DNA of 64,000 bases from an uncultured Clostridia bacterium (GTDB taxonomy: Bacteria > Bacillota > Clostridia > Christensenellales > Borkfalkiaceae). A program made the position numbers and the translations under genes. The notes beneath the pieces were generated by a model. That model was not told the DNA's origin. It made no database searches and saw nothing but the letters and a program-made list of their open reading frames with translations. The stretch spans positions 24,817-88,816 of the forward strand of contig CALDOZ010000010.1 of the NCBI GenBank assembly GCA_937912025.1, read 5' to 3'. Positions within the stretch are counted from its first letter, which is position 1, and the number at the start of each line of letters is the position of its first letter. This document shows positions 45,191 through 53,891 of the stretch, piece by piece.

Positions 45191-45497
45191 AATGGACGAA
45201 ATTTAATTAATTATGATTTCTAAAATTTTTATACGTTTAAGTATTATAATCACGTTATAATTTGCTGTTTAGAATGATTTATGTGTTTACCATAAAGACG
45301 TAAATGAAATTTACCCACAAATAAAATATTAAAAAATTGTTTAAATAACCGCATTTTTTATTATAATTAATTATGAAGTTATTGACATTTTTATTCACTT
45401 GATATAAAATATATACATAGTAAAAGTTTATATCTATTGACTGTGTCAATGATTTGGTATATTTTTTATTAAATTTATTCTTAGGAGGGTAACGTTT
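45191..45497 (+). promoter_or_regulatory. AT-rich rny upstream region with two promoters
   Basis: A gap of 307 bases with no gene. Promoter one: TTGACA 45382, 17 bases, TAAAAT 45405. Promoter two: TTGACT 45437 with TATATT 45458 (15 bases, TG extended -10). TTGAC-TGT-GTCAA at 45437-45449 is a palindrome over the second -35. The first 190 bases show no clear feature. AGGAGGG of rny is at 45483. Confidence 0.65.
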
Positions 45498-47096
45498 ATG
45501 TTACAAAACGCAACCTTCCTGTTACTTTCCTCGCAAGTGGTAATCTTTTCGATTGTCGCTGCAGTTGCGGGTATACTTGTTGGTGCTGTATGCGCTTACG
45601 TTGTATTAAAAACGGTAAGAGAGAAAAAGATCGGTTCAACTAAAAAAGTTATTGCCGATATGATATCTAAAACCGAAGAAGAATGTAAATCATTAAAAAA
45701 ACAAGCAATATTAGAGGCAAAGGAGCAGGAATTACAACTCAAAAACGAGTTTGAAAAAGAAACTCGTGAAAAGAAAGCGGAACTTCAAAAAGTAGAGCAA
45801 CGCCTTAACCAAAAAGACGAAATTCTCAATAAAAAAGACGCAACGCTTTTAAAACGAACTGAAGAACTTGACAACGCAACTCGCGCTCTTGAAAAGAAAA
45901 ATCAAGAAGTTGACGAACTTATGCGTAAACTCGAAACTCAACACGACCTTTTTATTCAAGAACTTGAAAAAGTTGCTCAGCTTACGTTAGAAGAAGCAAA
46001 AGCAATGGTTATTGAAGAAATTAAAGAAGAAGCGCGTCGTGAAGCGGCTGGCTACGTTAGAAACGTAGAACAAAACGCTAAAGAAGAAGCGGATAAAAAG
46101 GCAAAAGAAATTATAAGCCTTGCTATCCAACGTTGCGCGGTTGACCAAAGTAACGAACTTACCGTTACAAGTATTTCTATACCGAACGACGATATGAAAG
46201 CCCGTCTTATTGGTAGGGAGGGTAGAAACATTACCGCTCTTGAAAACGCAACGGGTATTAGGCTTATAATTGACGATACTCCTGAAGTAGTAGTAGCATC
46301 GGGTTTTGATCCGGTACGCCGTGAAATTGCCCGCCTTTCTCTTGAAAAACTTATTGCTGACGGTAGAATTCAACCAACTCGTATTGAAGAAACTGTTGCA
46401 AAAGTAAAAAAAGACCTTGACGTAATTATTAAAGAAGCAGGCGAAAACGCTACGTTTGAACTTGGTGTTTACGGTATTCACCCTGAACTTATCAAAATTC
46501 TTGGTAGACTTAAATTTAGAACTAGTTACGGTCAAAACGTCCTTCAACACTCGCGCGAAGTTGCTCATATTGCCGGTTTAATGGCTCAAGAACTTGGAGT
46601 TGACGTTAATTTAGCAAAACGCGCCGGTTTACTTCACGATATCGGTAAAGCGGTTGACTTTGAAAATGAAGGAACTCACATTCAACTTGGTGTTGACCTT
46701 GCTAAAAAGTATAAAGAAAACAAATTCGTTATTAACTGTATAGAGGCTCACCACGGCGACGTAGAGCCTAAATGTATTGAGGCTGTGTTAGTTCAAGCGG
46801 CTGACGCTATTTCAGGTGTAAGACCTGGGGCAAGACGTGAAATTGAATCTAACTACATTAAACGTTTAGAGCAACTTGAAGACCTTGCTAGTGAATTTAA
46901 AGGCGTTGAAAAAGCATACGCTATTCAAGCAGGTAGAGAAGTTAGAGTTATTGTTAAACCTGAACAAATTGACGATAGTCAAGCGCTTTTCTTAGCAAAA
47001 GACATTGCTAAAAAGATTGAAGAGACACTTGAATATCCAGGTCAAATTAAAGTCAACGTTATTAGAGAATCTAGAAGCGTTGAATATGCAAAATAA
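45498..47096 (+). CDS. rny: Ribonuclease Y
   Basis: A 532-residue endoribonuclease that starts mRNA decay at the membrane. Order: N-terminal membrane helix (VVIFSIVAAVAGILVGAVCA), long coiled coil (about 35-210), KH domain with IGREGRNITALENATG, and HD domain with AGLLHDIGKAVD. AGGAGGG is 8 bases before the ATG. Standard length and single-gene unit with terminator. Confidence 0.96.
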   Translation: MLQNATFLLLSSQVVIFSIVAAVAGILVGAVCAYVVLKTVREKKIGSTKKVIADMISKTEEECKSLKKQAILEAKEQELQLKNEFEKETREKKAELQKVEQRLNQKDEILNKKDATLLKRTEELDNATRALEKKNQEVDELMRKLETQHDLFIQELEKVAQLTLEEAKAMVIEEIKEEARREAAGYVRNVEQNAKEEADKKAKEIISLAIQRCAVDQSNELTVTSISIPNDDMKARLIGREGRNITALENATGIRLIIDDTPEVVVASGFDPVRREIARLSLEKLIADGRIQPTRIEETVAKVKKDLDVIIKEAGENATFELGVYGIHPELIKILGRLKFRTSYGQNVLQHSREVAHIAGLMAQELGVDVNLAKRAGLLHDIGKAVDFENEGTHIQLGVDLAKKYKENKFVINCIEAHHGDVEPKCIEAVLVQAADAISGVRPGARREIESNYIKRLEQLEDLASEFKGVEKAYAIQAGREVRVIVKPEQIDDSQALFLAKDIAKKIEETLEYPGQIKVNVIRESRSVEYAK

Positions 47097-47103
47097 TAAT
47101 TTT

Positions 47104-47137
47104 CAACCCACTTTTTGTAGTGGGTTGATTATTTTTT
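47104..47137 (+). terminator. Intrinsic terminator after rny
   Basis: Stem CAACCCACT / AGTGGGTTG with a 6-base loop, then a T-rich run. Confidence 0.92.
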
Positions 47138-47199
47138 ACGATTTTTTAATATTTTTATTATATTTTTAGGGTAAATTTATAATAATTTTCGCTTTTTTA

Positions 47200-47228
47200 T
47201 TGATTATATTAATATTTTTTAGTATAAT
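47200..47228 (+). promoter_or_regulatory. Promoter for the kinase-dxs operon
   Basis: TTGATT at 47200, 17 bases, TATAAT at 47223-47228. The leader is 15-20 bases with AAAGGAGA. Confidence 0.75.
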
Positions 47229-47245
47229 AATAAAAGGAGAATTTT

Positions 47246-48325
47246 ATGGATATTTATTCAGTATGTAAAGCATTGCAATTTGATGGTGAAGTTGTTAAGT
47301 ATGAAGTGCTTAATGGCGGTAATATTAATACAACGTATCACGTTACTTGTAAAAATAATAGTGGCGAAGTAGACTATTTGTTGCAACGCATAAACAAAAA
47401 CGTCTTTAAAAACCCCGAAGGCATTATGGGCAATATAGTTAACGTTACAGACTTCATTGCTAATAAGTCTAATAACTCTAACTTAAAAACTTTGCAATTT
47501 TCTAAAGACGTTAACGGTAAAGCGTACGTTGTTGACGATAACGGCGATTTTTGGCGCGCTAGAGAGTTTTTAGATTGCGTATGTTTCAATACTACGGATA
47601 ATTTAAGTGTTATAGAGCAAGCAGGTATTGCTTTTGGCGAATTCCAATATCTTCTTGACGGTTACGACGCGTCAACGTTGTTTGAAAGCATTCCTAATTT
47701 CCACAATACCGTAAAAAGATTTGAAAATCTTGAAAATGCGATTAATTTAGACGTAGCGGGTAGAAAATCTGAGTGCGCTAGTGAAATTAAATTTTTAATT
47801 GAAAATAAAGAAAAAGCGTCTATTTTAATAAATTTACTTAACGACGGCAGTTTGCCGTTAAGAGTAACTCATAACGATACAAAGTGTAATAACGTCGTTT
47901 TTAATAAAAAGACCTTAAAGGCTCTTGCTGTTATTGATTTAGATACAATAATGTCGGGGCTTACAGCGTACGATTTTGGCGACGGGGCGAGAAGTATATG
48001 CTGTACTTCACTTGAAGACGAGGCTGATTTAAGTAAAGTTACGTTCGATTTAAAGCGTTTTGAAGCGTTTACTAAAGGGTATTTAAGTCATTTACGCGCA
48101 ACGTTAACTAATAATGAAATATATTCGCTTATTGACGGCGTTTTCGTTATGACAATTGAACTTGCGTCAAGATTTTTAGAAGATTATTTAAACGGTGACG
48201 TTTATTTTAAAATAAGCTATGAAAACCAAAACTTATTAAGAGCGCGTTGTCAAATTGCTTTATGTAAAGATATAATTGCTAAAAGCGATAAAATTAAACA
48301 GATAATTTTAAAATACACAAAATAA
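47246..48325 (+). CDS. NahK-like sugar kinase (APH fold)
   Basis: A 359-residue protein kinase-like phosphotransferase. LLQRINKNVFKNPEGIMGNI near the N terminus and LRVTHNDTKCNNVVFNK (catalytic loop HNDxxxxN) with VIDLDTIMSGLTAYDFGDGA (metal DxD) follow the pattern of N-acetylhexosamine 1-kinase (NahK), which phosphorylates GlcNAc or GalNAc at C1. The substrate is inferred from this pattern only. It shares an operon with dxs, 1 base apart, which has no clear metabolic link. Confidence 0.83.
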   Translation: MDIYSVCKALQFDGEVVKYEVLNGGNINTTYHVTCKNNSGEVDYLLQRINKNVFKNPEGIMGNIVNVTDFIANKSNNSNLKTLQFSKDVNGKAYVVDDNGDFWRAREFLDCVCFNTTDNLSVIEQAGIAFGEFQYLLDGYDASTLFESIPNFHNTVKRFENLENAINLDVAGRKSECASEIKFLIENKEKASILINLLNDGSLPLRVTHNDTKCNNVVFNKKTLKALAVIDLDTIMSGLTAYDFGDGARSICCTSLEDEADLSKVTFDLKRFEAFTKGYLSHLRATLTNNEIYSLIDGVFVMTIELASRFLEDYLNGDVYFKISYENQNLLRARCQIALCKDIIAKSDKIKQIILKYTK

Positions 48326-48326
48326 T

Positions 48327-50129
48327 ATGTCTATACTCAACTCATTAAACAAAGATTACACGTTAAAACAACTTAATATAAAACAACTTAACGAACTTTG
48401 TTTAGAAATTCGCGAGTTGATTATTGAAGCGGTAAGTAAAAACGGTGGGCATTTGTCTTCAAATCTCGGCGCGGTTGAACTTACCGTTGCTTTACATTAC
48501 GTTTTTGACGCTAAAACTGATAAATTTATTTTTGACGTTGGGCATCAAGCGTATACGCATAAAATTTTAACTGATAGGCTTGAAAAAATAAATACAATTA
48601 GAAAAGGTGACGGAATTAGCGGTTTTCCAGATCCTAATGAAAGTCCGTTTGACGCATTTTCAGTAGGGCACGCCGGCACTTCTATATCGGCAGGGCTTGG
48701 CTACGCGTTTGCTCGCGATAGCAAAAAGGAAGATTATTACGTTATTAACGTTGTAGGCGACGCTTCATTTTTAAACGGTGAAAATCTTGAGGCTATTTCG
48801 GCTAACGAAAATAAACCTAAAAAGTTTTTAACTATTTTAAATGATAACGGAATGTCCATTAGTAAAAACAATAACGGGCTGTATAAATTTATTTCTAAAG
48901 TAACGACTACTAAGCGTTATAACAAGTTTAACGATTTTTTATCTCGCACAATAGGAAAATGCTTTATTGGTACTTTTTTACGCGGTATTAAAAAACTCAT
49001 AAAACGTATTTTTAACAAAAATAACTTTATTGAGAATTTAGGTTATAAATACGTTGGTATTTTTGATGGTCACGACCTAAAATCACTTATTCGACTCCTT
49101 ACTCAAATTAAAGAAAGTGAAAATCCAACTCTTTTACACGTTAAAACGGTTAAGGGTAAAGGGTTAACTATTGCCGAAGAAAACAGCACCAAATATCACG
49201 GCGTTTCAAAAAATATGCAATCATCAACAAACGCATACTCTAACGTTGTAAGCGATGCTATGGAAGAATTATTAACCATTAACCCTAATTTAGCAGTTAT
49301 TACCGCAGGTATGCGCGACGGGGTGGGGTTGACTAAATTTTCTGAAAATCACCCCGATAAATTCGTTGACGTTGGTATTGCCGAAGAGTTTGCCGTAACT
49401 TACGCCGGCGGTATGGCTAAGGGCGGAATAAAACCGTTCGTGTTTATATATTCTACTTTTTTACAGCGCTCATACGACCAAATAGTGCATGACGTATGTC
49501 TGCAAAATTTACCAGTAGTGTTTTGTTTAGATAGAGCAGGTCTTGTTGGAAGTGATGGTAAAACGCATCAAGGCGTGTTTGATTTAAGTTATCTTAAACA
49601 CATTCCTAACTTAACTATTTTAGCGCCAAGCACAACTAGTGAGTTTAAAAGCATGTTAAAACTTTCGCTTGATATAAATTCGCCAGTTGCAATTAGATAT
49701 CCTAACGGCGACGACGCTGACGTTGAAATTAATAATGAAATTGATAAAAATTTAAGTTGGGACGTTTTAAAAACGGGTGGTAATACCGTGTTATACTGTG
49801 TTGGCGGTAGAATGCTTGATATTGCAAATAAAGTCGCTAATTTGGTTGATAATAGCGTTACAATCGTAAACGCTCGTACTGTTAAGCCGTTAGATAGTAA
49901 AACTTTACTAAAATTTATCGATTATAATGTAATTACATTAGAAGATAACGTTAAAATTGGTGGATTTGGTGAGAGTGTTTTAGCGTTTTTATATAAAAAC
50001 TCTTTTAGTAAAAAATTCTATTCTTTTGGTGTTAAAGATAAGTTTATTGAACACGATACAGTTTCAAATCAAATGATATTTAACGAAATTACGCCTCAAA
50101 ACGTAATTGAAGTTTTAAAAATTTTTTAA
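48327..50129 (+). CDS. dxs: 1-deoxy-D-xylulose-5-phosphate synthase
   Basis: A 600-residue TPP enzyme that starts the MEP route to isoprenoids. HLSSNLGAVELTVALHYVFD, VGHQAYTHKILT, then VVGDASFLNGENLEAI with NDNGMSIS (TPP motif, where the usual GDG is GDA), and DRAGLVGSDGKTHQGVFDL. The stop codon of the kinase is 1 base upstream and there is no ribosome site (AAAATAAT before ATG). It is slightly shorter than usual (about 620). Confidence 0.94.
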   Translation: MSILNSLNKDYTLKQLNIKQLNELCLEIRELIIEAVSKNGGHLSSNLGAVELTVALHYVFDAKTDKFIFDVGHQAYTHKILTDRLEKINTIRKGDGISGFPDPNESPFDAFSVGHAGTSISAGLGYAFARDSKKEDYYVINVVGDASFLNGENLEAISANENKPKKFLTILNDNGMSISKNNNGLYKFISKVTTTKRYNKFNDFLSRTIGKCFIGTFLRGIKKLIKRIFNKNNFIENLGYKYVGIFDGHDLKSLIRLLTQIKESENPTLLHVKTVKGKGLTIAEENSTKYHGVSKNMQSSTNAYSNVVSDAMEELLTINPNLAVITAGMRDGVGLTKFSENHPDKFVDVGIAEEFAVTYAGGMAKGGIKPFVFIYSTFLQRSYDQIVHDVCLQNLPVVFCLDRAGLVGSDGKTHQGVFDLSYLKHIPNLTILAPSTTSEFKSMLKLSLDINSPVAIRYPNGDDADVEINNEIDKNLSWDVLKTGGNTVLYCVGGRMLDIANKVANLVDNSVTIVNARTVKPLDSKTLLKFIDYNVITLEDNVKIGGFGESVLAFLYKNSFSKKFYSFGVKDKFIEHDTVSNQMIFNEITPQNVIEVLKIF

Positions 50130-50147
50130 ACAAAAGGACGAAATATT

Positions 50148-50966
50148 ATGGATTTTTACGTTAATCATCCTATTCTTTACGTTATCGTTGCTATAATAGT
50201 TGCGCTTGTGCTTGGTCAGTCAGTCTTTTTCCTTGTAAAAGCGTTAAAGCGCGCTAAAGAACTTGGAATGAAAAAAGAAGTTGTTAAAAAGACGGTTACG
50301 TCTTCAATAACTTTTACTATTGCGCCGGCAGTTGCTATACTGGTAGGCGTAATTTCGCTTTCTGTTGCTCTTGGCTTACCACTTCCATGGCTTAGACTTT
50401 CAGTTGTTGGCTCGCTTTCATACGAAACGGTTGCCGCTGGTAGTACGCTTATTGAACTTGGCTCTACTATGGGCGAAAAAATAACTGATCCGTCGTCGTT
50501 CGTTACCGTTGCTTGGATAATGACGCTTGGTATTATTTTAGGTTTAATTATCGTTCCGCTCTTTACTAAAAAAATCCAAAACGGAATGGTTAAACTTGAA
50601 AATAAAGATAAAAAGTGGATGGAAATTTTTAATAACGCGTTATTTTTAGGTATGATATCTGCGTTTTTAGGTTACGTTTTCTGTGACGTTACTAATTTAT
50701 TTTTAAGCGATAGCACTCTATATGAAATGGCTGAAAAAGTAGCGCTATCAAATTTTGAAAAAACTGGAATTTACGAATTTATACCTATAGTAAGAACGGC
50801 TTGCTTAATTCCTGTTTGCGTTATGCTTGTTTCAGCAGTAGTAATGGTAATTTTAGGTTTACTTTCTAAAAAACCAAAACTTAAATGGCTTACAGACTAC
50901 GCTCTACCAATCTCACTCGTACTTGGTATGGCGTCTGCAATTCCACTTACAATGTGGTTAGGTTAA
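50148..50966 (+). CDS. DUF5058-like membrane protein
   Basis: A 272-residue protein with about six membrane helices (VIVAIIVALVLGQSVFFLVK, FTIAPAVAILVGVISLSVAL, a central pair and a C-terminal pair). LPLPWLRLSVVGSLSYETVA is a conserved-looking loop. I relate it to DUF5058 from memory, family of unknown function. AAAGGAC is the ribosome site. It forms a unit with the next membrane protein (12-base gap) and an M20 peptidase, which suggests peptide or amino-acid transport. Confidence 0.75.
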   Translation: MDFYVNHPILYVIVAIIVALVLGQSVFFLVKALKRAKELGMKKEVVKKTVTSSITFTIAPAVAILVGVISLSVALGLPLPWLRLSVVGSLSYETVAAGSTLIELGSTMGEKITDPSSFVTVAWIMTLGIILGLIIVPLFTKKIQNGMVKLENKDKKWMEIFNNALFLGMISAFLGYVFCDVTNLFLSDSTLYEMAEKVALSNFEKTGIYEFIPIVRTACLIPVCVMLVSAVVMVILGLLSKKPKLKWLTDYALPISLVLGMASAIPLTMWLG

Positions 50967-50978
50967 GGAGGTATAGTT

Positions 50979-51662
50979 ATGGATAAATTTACTGATGAAA
51001 AACTTCCTTTAACGTACTTAGAAAGCGTACACCGTGACGGTAAAATTTGGGGATTTACGCTATTTGGCGCAATTTTATTATTTCCAATACTCGTTTCAAT
51101 AATTTTTAACGCCGTGCCTGAATGGAGCGCGTTTTGGAATGGTTTGATTGCAGTTGGTCCTATGTATTGGGCGGTAAGTATTATTGAAGTAATAACTTAC
51201 GTTCCTATGCTCGGCGCTGGTGGCGCGTATTTATCGTTCGTTACCGGTAATATTTCAAATCTTAAACTTCCTTGCGCGTTGAACGCTATGGAACTAGCAA
51301 ACGTTAAACCAACGACTGAAGAAGGCGAAATAATTTCAACTATTTCAATTGCCGTTTCAAGTATAGTTACAACGCTTATTATAATAATAGGCTTATTGTT
51401 TATATCGCCTTTAACACCAATTTTAGAGTCGCCACAGTTGCAAGCGGCATTTGATCAATTATTACCTGCATTATTTGGTGGACTTGGCGTTGTATTCGTT
51501 TCTAAAAACTTAAAACTTGCTATTGCGCCTATGATATTAATGTTAATACTTTTTATTGCAATACCTGCTTTAAACGCTAGTACGGTAGGCATTATGGTTC
51601 CAGTTGGCGTAATATTTACTTTAATCGTTGCAAGAATAATGTATAAAAAAGGATGGCTTTAA
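50979..51662 (+). CDS. Membrane protein, partner of the DUF5058-like protein
   Basis: A 227-residue protein with about six membrane helices. The loop VPMLGAGGAYLSFVTGNISN and the acidic loop NVKPTTEEGEI are notable: glycine-rich segments like this are common at substrate paths of transporters. No family name can be given. GGAGG precedes the ATG. Together with the gene before it this looks like a two-subunit transporter; the M20 peptidase gene starts a few bases after. Confidence 0.72.
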   Translation: MDKFTDEKLPLTYLESVHRDGKIWGFTLFGAILLFPILVSIIFNAVPEWSAFWNGLIAVGPMYWAVSIIEVITYVPMLGAGGAYLSFVTGNISNLKLPCALNAMELANVKPTTEEGEIISTISIAVSSIVTTLIIIIGLLFISPLTPILESPQLQAAFDQLLPALFGGLGVVFVSKNLKLAIAPMILMLILFIAIPALNASTVGIMVPVGVIFTLIVARIMYKKGWL

Positions 51663-51667
51663 TTATT

Positions 51668-53116
51668 ATGGAAGGTTATCAAATTGCTTTACTTGTAATA
51701 GCGGTAGTAATAATTATATTTTTAGCGGTTATAATTATAAGAACGTTACTTTTTAAACCAAATAAAAATGTAGAAATTACTAATGATACTATTGGCTTTG
51801 ATAGTGAAAAAGTTATTTCTAACTTACAAACCTTAATTAAATTTAAAACTGTATCTAACGTAAATTCAAGCCTTGAAGATGAAAACGAGTTTAAAGGCTT
51901 TGTTGACGTTTTACCTAAATTATATCCTAACGTAATAAAAACTTGTTCTTTAAAAAAATTTAACGGTAGAGCGTTGCTTTTTAAGTGGGAAGGCAAAAAT
52001 CACGATAAACCGTCCGTTATGATGTCGCATTACGACGTTGTTCCGGTTAACGAAGAATTATGGTCAGTACCTTGTTTTGACGGGTTAATCAAAGACGGTG
52101 TAATGTACGGGCGTGGCGTTGTCGATACGAAAGTTACGTTTAACGCGGTTATGTCGTCGGTAGATAAACTTATTAGCGACGGTTTTATTCCTAATAACGA
52201 CGTTTATCTTGCTTTTTCGGGCGGTGAAGAAATTAACGGCGAAGGCGCAAGGAATATAGTTAATTATTTTGAAGAAAATAATATCGTACCAAACCTTGTT
52301 GTTGACGAAGGCGGTGGCGTAGTAGAAAACGTTTTCCCGGGTGTAAAAGCGCCTTGTGGCGTAGTTGGTATTGCTGAAAAGGGTATGATGATTGTTGAAT
52401 ACGTTACAAATTGTAATGGTGGACACGCATCTGCGCCAAAACCACACACGCCTATTGGTAAACTTTCTTCAGCGTGTACCAAAATTGAAAATAAACCGTT
52501 CAAAATGAAATTGACCGAACCTGTTAAGCAAATGTTTGATACGCTTGGTCGTCATTCTTCATTCGTGTATAGAATGATTTTTGCAAATTTATGGGCGTTT
52601 GGTTGGGTTATTGATTTACTTGGCAAAAAACAAGGCGGAGATATTAACGCATTGCTTAGAACAACCGTTGCTTTTACTCAAATGGAAGGTAGTAAAGCGC
52701 AAAACGTAATTCCCGCAAAAGCAAAAATGGTATCAAATATACGTCTTAATCCAAGCGATACGATAGATTCGGCATTAGCGTATTTAAAGCGTACGGTTAA
52801 CGATAGTGATATTGAAATTACGGCAATTTTAGGCGTAAACCCTAGTAGGATTTCTACAACTGATTGCGACGGTTACGCTAAGGTTGAAAGCGCCATTGCA
52901 AATACTTGGAAAGGCTCTATCGTTTCGCCATATCTTATGGTGCAATGTTCTGACAGTAGACATTACGGCAAAATATCAGATAAAGTTTATCGTTTTTCAG
53001 CGTGCGATTTAACTAAAGACGAGCGCGCAAGCATTCACGGTATTGACGAACATTTAAGACTAAGCGCAATAATAAAGTCGGTAGAATTTTATTTAAGATT
53101 ACTTAAACAATGTTAA
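51668..53116 (+). CDS. M20-family metallopeptidase with N-terminal membrane anchor
   Basis: A 482-residue peptidase. Residues 5-28 form a membrane helix. The metal ligands are in MMSHYDVVPVNEELW (His), GRGVVDTKVTF (Asp), SGGEEINGEG (Glu-Glu) and VVDEGGG (Asp), with a late His in the C-terminal domain. Such enzymes resemble carboxypeptidase PM20D1 and dipeptidases. The start is uncertain: ATG 51668 or ATG 51653 (overlaps the previous gene by 10 bases). Neither has a well-spaced ribosome site. Confidence 0.87.
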   Translation: MEGYQIALLVIAVVIIIFLAVIIIRTLLFKPNKNVEITNDTIGFDSEKVISNLQTLIKFKTVSNVNSSLEDENEFKGFVDVLPKLYPNVIKTCSLKKFNGRALLFKWEGKNHDKPSVMMSHYDVVPVNEELWSVPCFDGLIKDGVMYGRGVVDTKVTFNAVMSSVDKLISDGFIPNNDVYLAFSGGEEINGEGARNIVNYFEENNIVPNLVVDEGGGVVENVFPGVKAPCGVVGIAEKGMMIVEYVTNCNGGHASAPKPHTPIGKLSSACTKIENKPFKMKLTEPVKQMFDTLGRHSSFVYRMIFANLWAFGWVIDLLGKKQGGDINALLRTTVAFTQMEGSKAQNVIPAKAKMVSNIRLNPSDTIDSALAYLKRTVNDSDIEITAILGVNPSRISTTDCDGYAKVESAIANTWKGSIVSPYLMVQCSDSRHYGKISDKVYRFSACDLTKDERASIHGIDEHLRLSAIIKSVEFYLRLLKQC

Positions 53117-53168
53117 TTTAAAAAGGAACTAAAATTACCGCTCTTCCCATAGGGATTTTTGGCAACAT

Positions 53169-53199
53169 AAAAGACTAACGAATTTTTCGTTAGTCTTTT
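53169..53199. terminator. Bidirectional terminator after the M20 gene
   Basis: Stem AAAAGACTAACGAA / TTCGTTAGTCTTTT with a 3-base loop. It also lies after the 3' end of the - strand gene at 53262. Confidence 0.9.
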
Positions 53200-53203
53200 T
53201 CAT

Positions 53204-53255
53204 TTTTGCTCTGCAAAACACACGACTTTCATTTGAAAGTATAGTGTGCTACACT
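53204..53255. repeat. Cluster of three hairpins
   Basis: TTTTGC-TCT-GCAAAA (53204-53218), ACTTTC-ATTT-GAAAGT (53225-53240) enclosed by CACAC..GTGTG (53219-53248), and AGTGT-GCT-ACACT (53243-53255). With the terminator before it, four stem-loops lie within 90 bases. Confidence 0.75.
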
Positions 53256-53261
53256 TTTAGG

Positions 53262-53660
53262 CTAATCGTGGATATATTCGACACTTTTTATATCTTGAAT
53301 AAAGATTTCAACCAATGCTCTTATTTTGTTTGAATATAATTGCAAAAATTTTCTTCCAGAAAAAACACAAGTATATTCCATATCGACATCAAATGGGGAT
53401 TTTTTTATAAGTTTTTTAAAATCCCGTAAAGAAAGTGGCTTAAAAACATTTTTTTTCTTTGAAATACGAATAGAAATAAAATCTTCAATAGGGACTGAAA
53501 ATTCATTGTCTATGTTAAAAATAATTTTAGAATTTTGTTTTTGAGAAGATTCCTTACCGTTTGTATCCAATTCCCAAAAACCTTCTGAAAAAGATAGCAC
53601 TATTTTATTTTCACCAATTAAAATATCGTTAATTTGGCTATCGTGAAGTTCATATTTCAT
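53262..53660 (-). CDS. Small protein of unknown function, probably acquired
   Basis: A 132-residue soluble protein, MKYELHDSQINDILIGENK at its start, with beta strands and a Lys-rich middle (ISIRISKKKNVFKPLS). No family recognised with confidence. It has its own - strand promoter and no near ribosome site. Codon use differs from neighbours: the ACGTT-type codon junctions seen throughout this window are absent and GGGA-type words appear. It is flanked by hairpins and by short repeats (see the cassette finding). Confidence 0.75.
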   Translation of the reverse strand: MKYELHDSQINDILIGENKIVLSFSEGFWELDTNGKESSQKQNSKIIFNIDNEFSVPIEDFISIRISKKKNVFKPLSLRDFKKLIKKSPFDVDMEYTCVFSGRKFLQLYSNKIRALVEIFIQDIKSVEYIHD

Positions 53661-53687
53661 AATAATACCCGTTAATTATTTATTTTT

Positions 53688-53716
53688 ATTATATCTAAAA
53701 AGCACTAAAAGGTCAA
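53688..53716 (-). promoter_or_regulatory. Promoter of the small - strand gene
   Basis: Read on the - strand: TTGACC, 17 bases, TATAAT, about 25 bases before the ATG at 53660. Confidence 0.75.
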
Positions 53717-53891
53717 ACAAATTAGTGTGATACTTTAAATCCCTAAGGGACACGCCCTTTATTTAGTTCTTTTTATTTATTTGAAAGATGTCAATATTTT
53801 TGTATTTTTTAATATTTAAAATCAATATTATTATAGAAATGTAATGTTATTTATGTTAAAATAATCTTAATAAAAAATTTAGAGGTTTGAT
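53717..53891 (+). promoter_or_regulatory. Spacer before the esterase gene with an extended -10
   Basis: TGTTAAAAT at 53854-53862 resembles other promoters of this window; its -35 is weak. AGAGG at 53880 is the ribosome site. The left part holds AAATCCCTA (53737-53745), inverted partner of TAGGGATTT at 53150. Confidence 0.5.

Noticed and set aside
53204..53255. Integron attC site next to the small - strand gene
   Set aside because: The stems lack the RYYYAAC/GTTRRRY core boxes and no integrase gene is present in the window.
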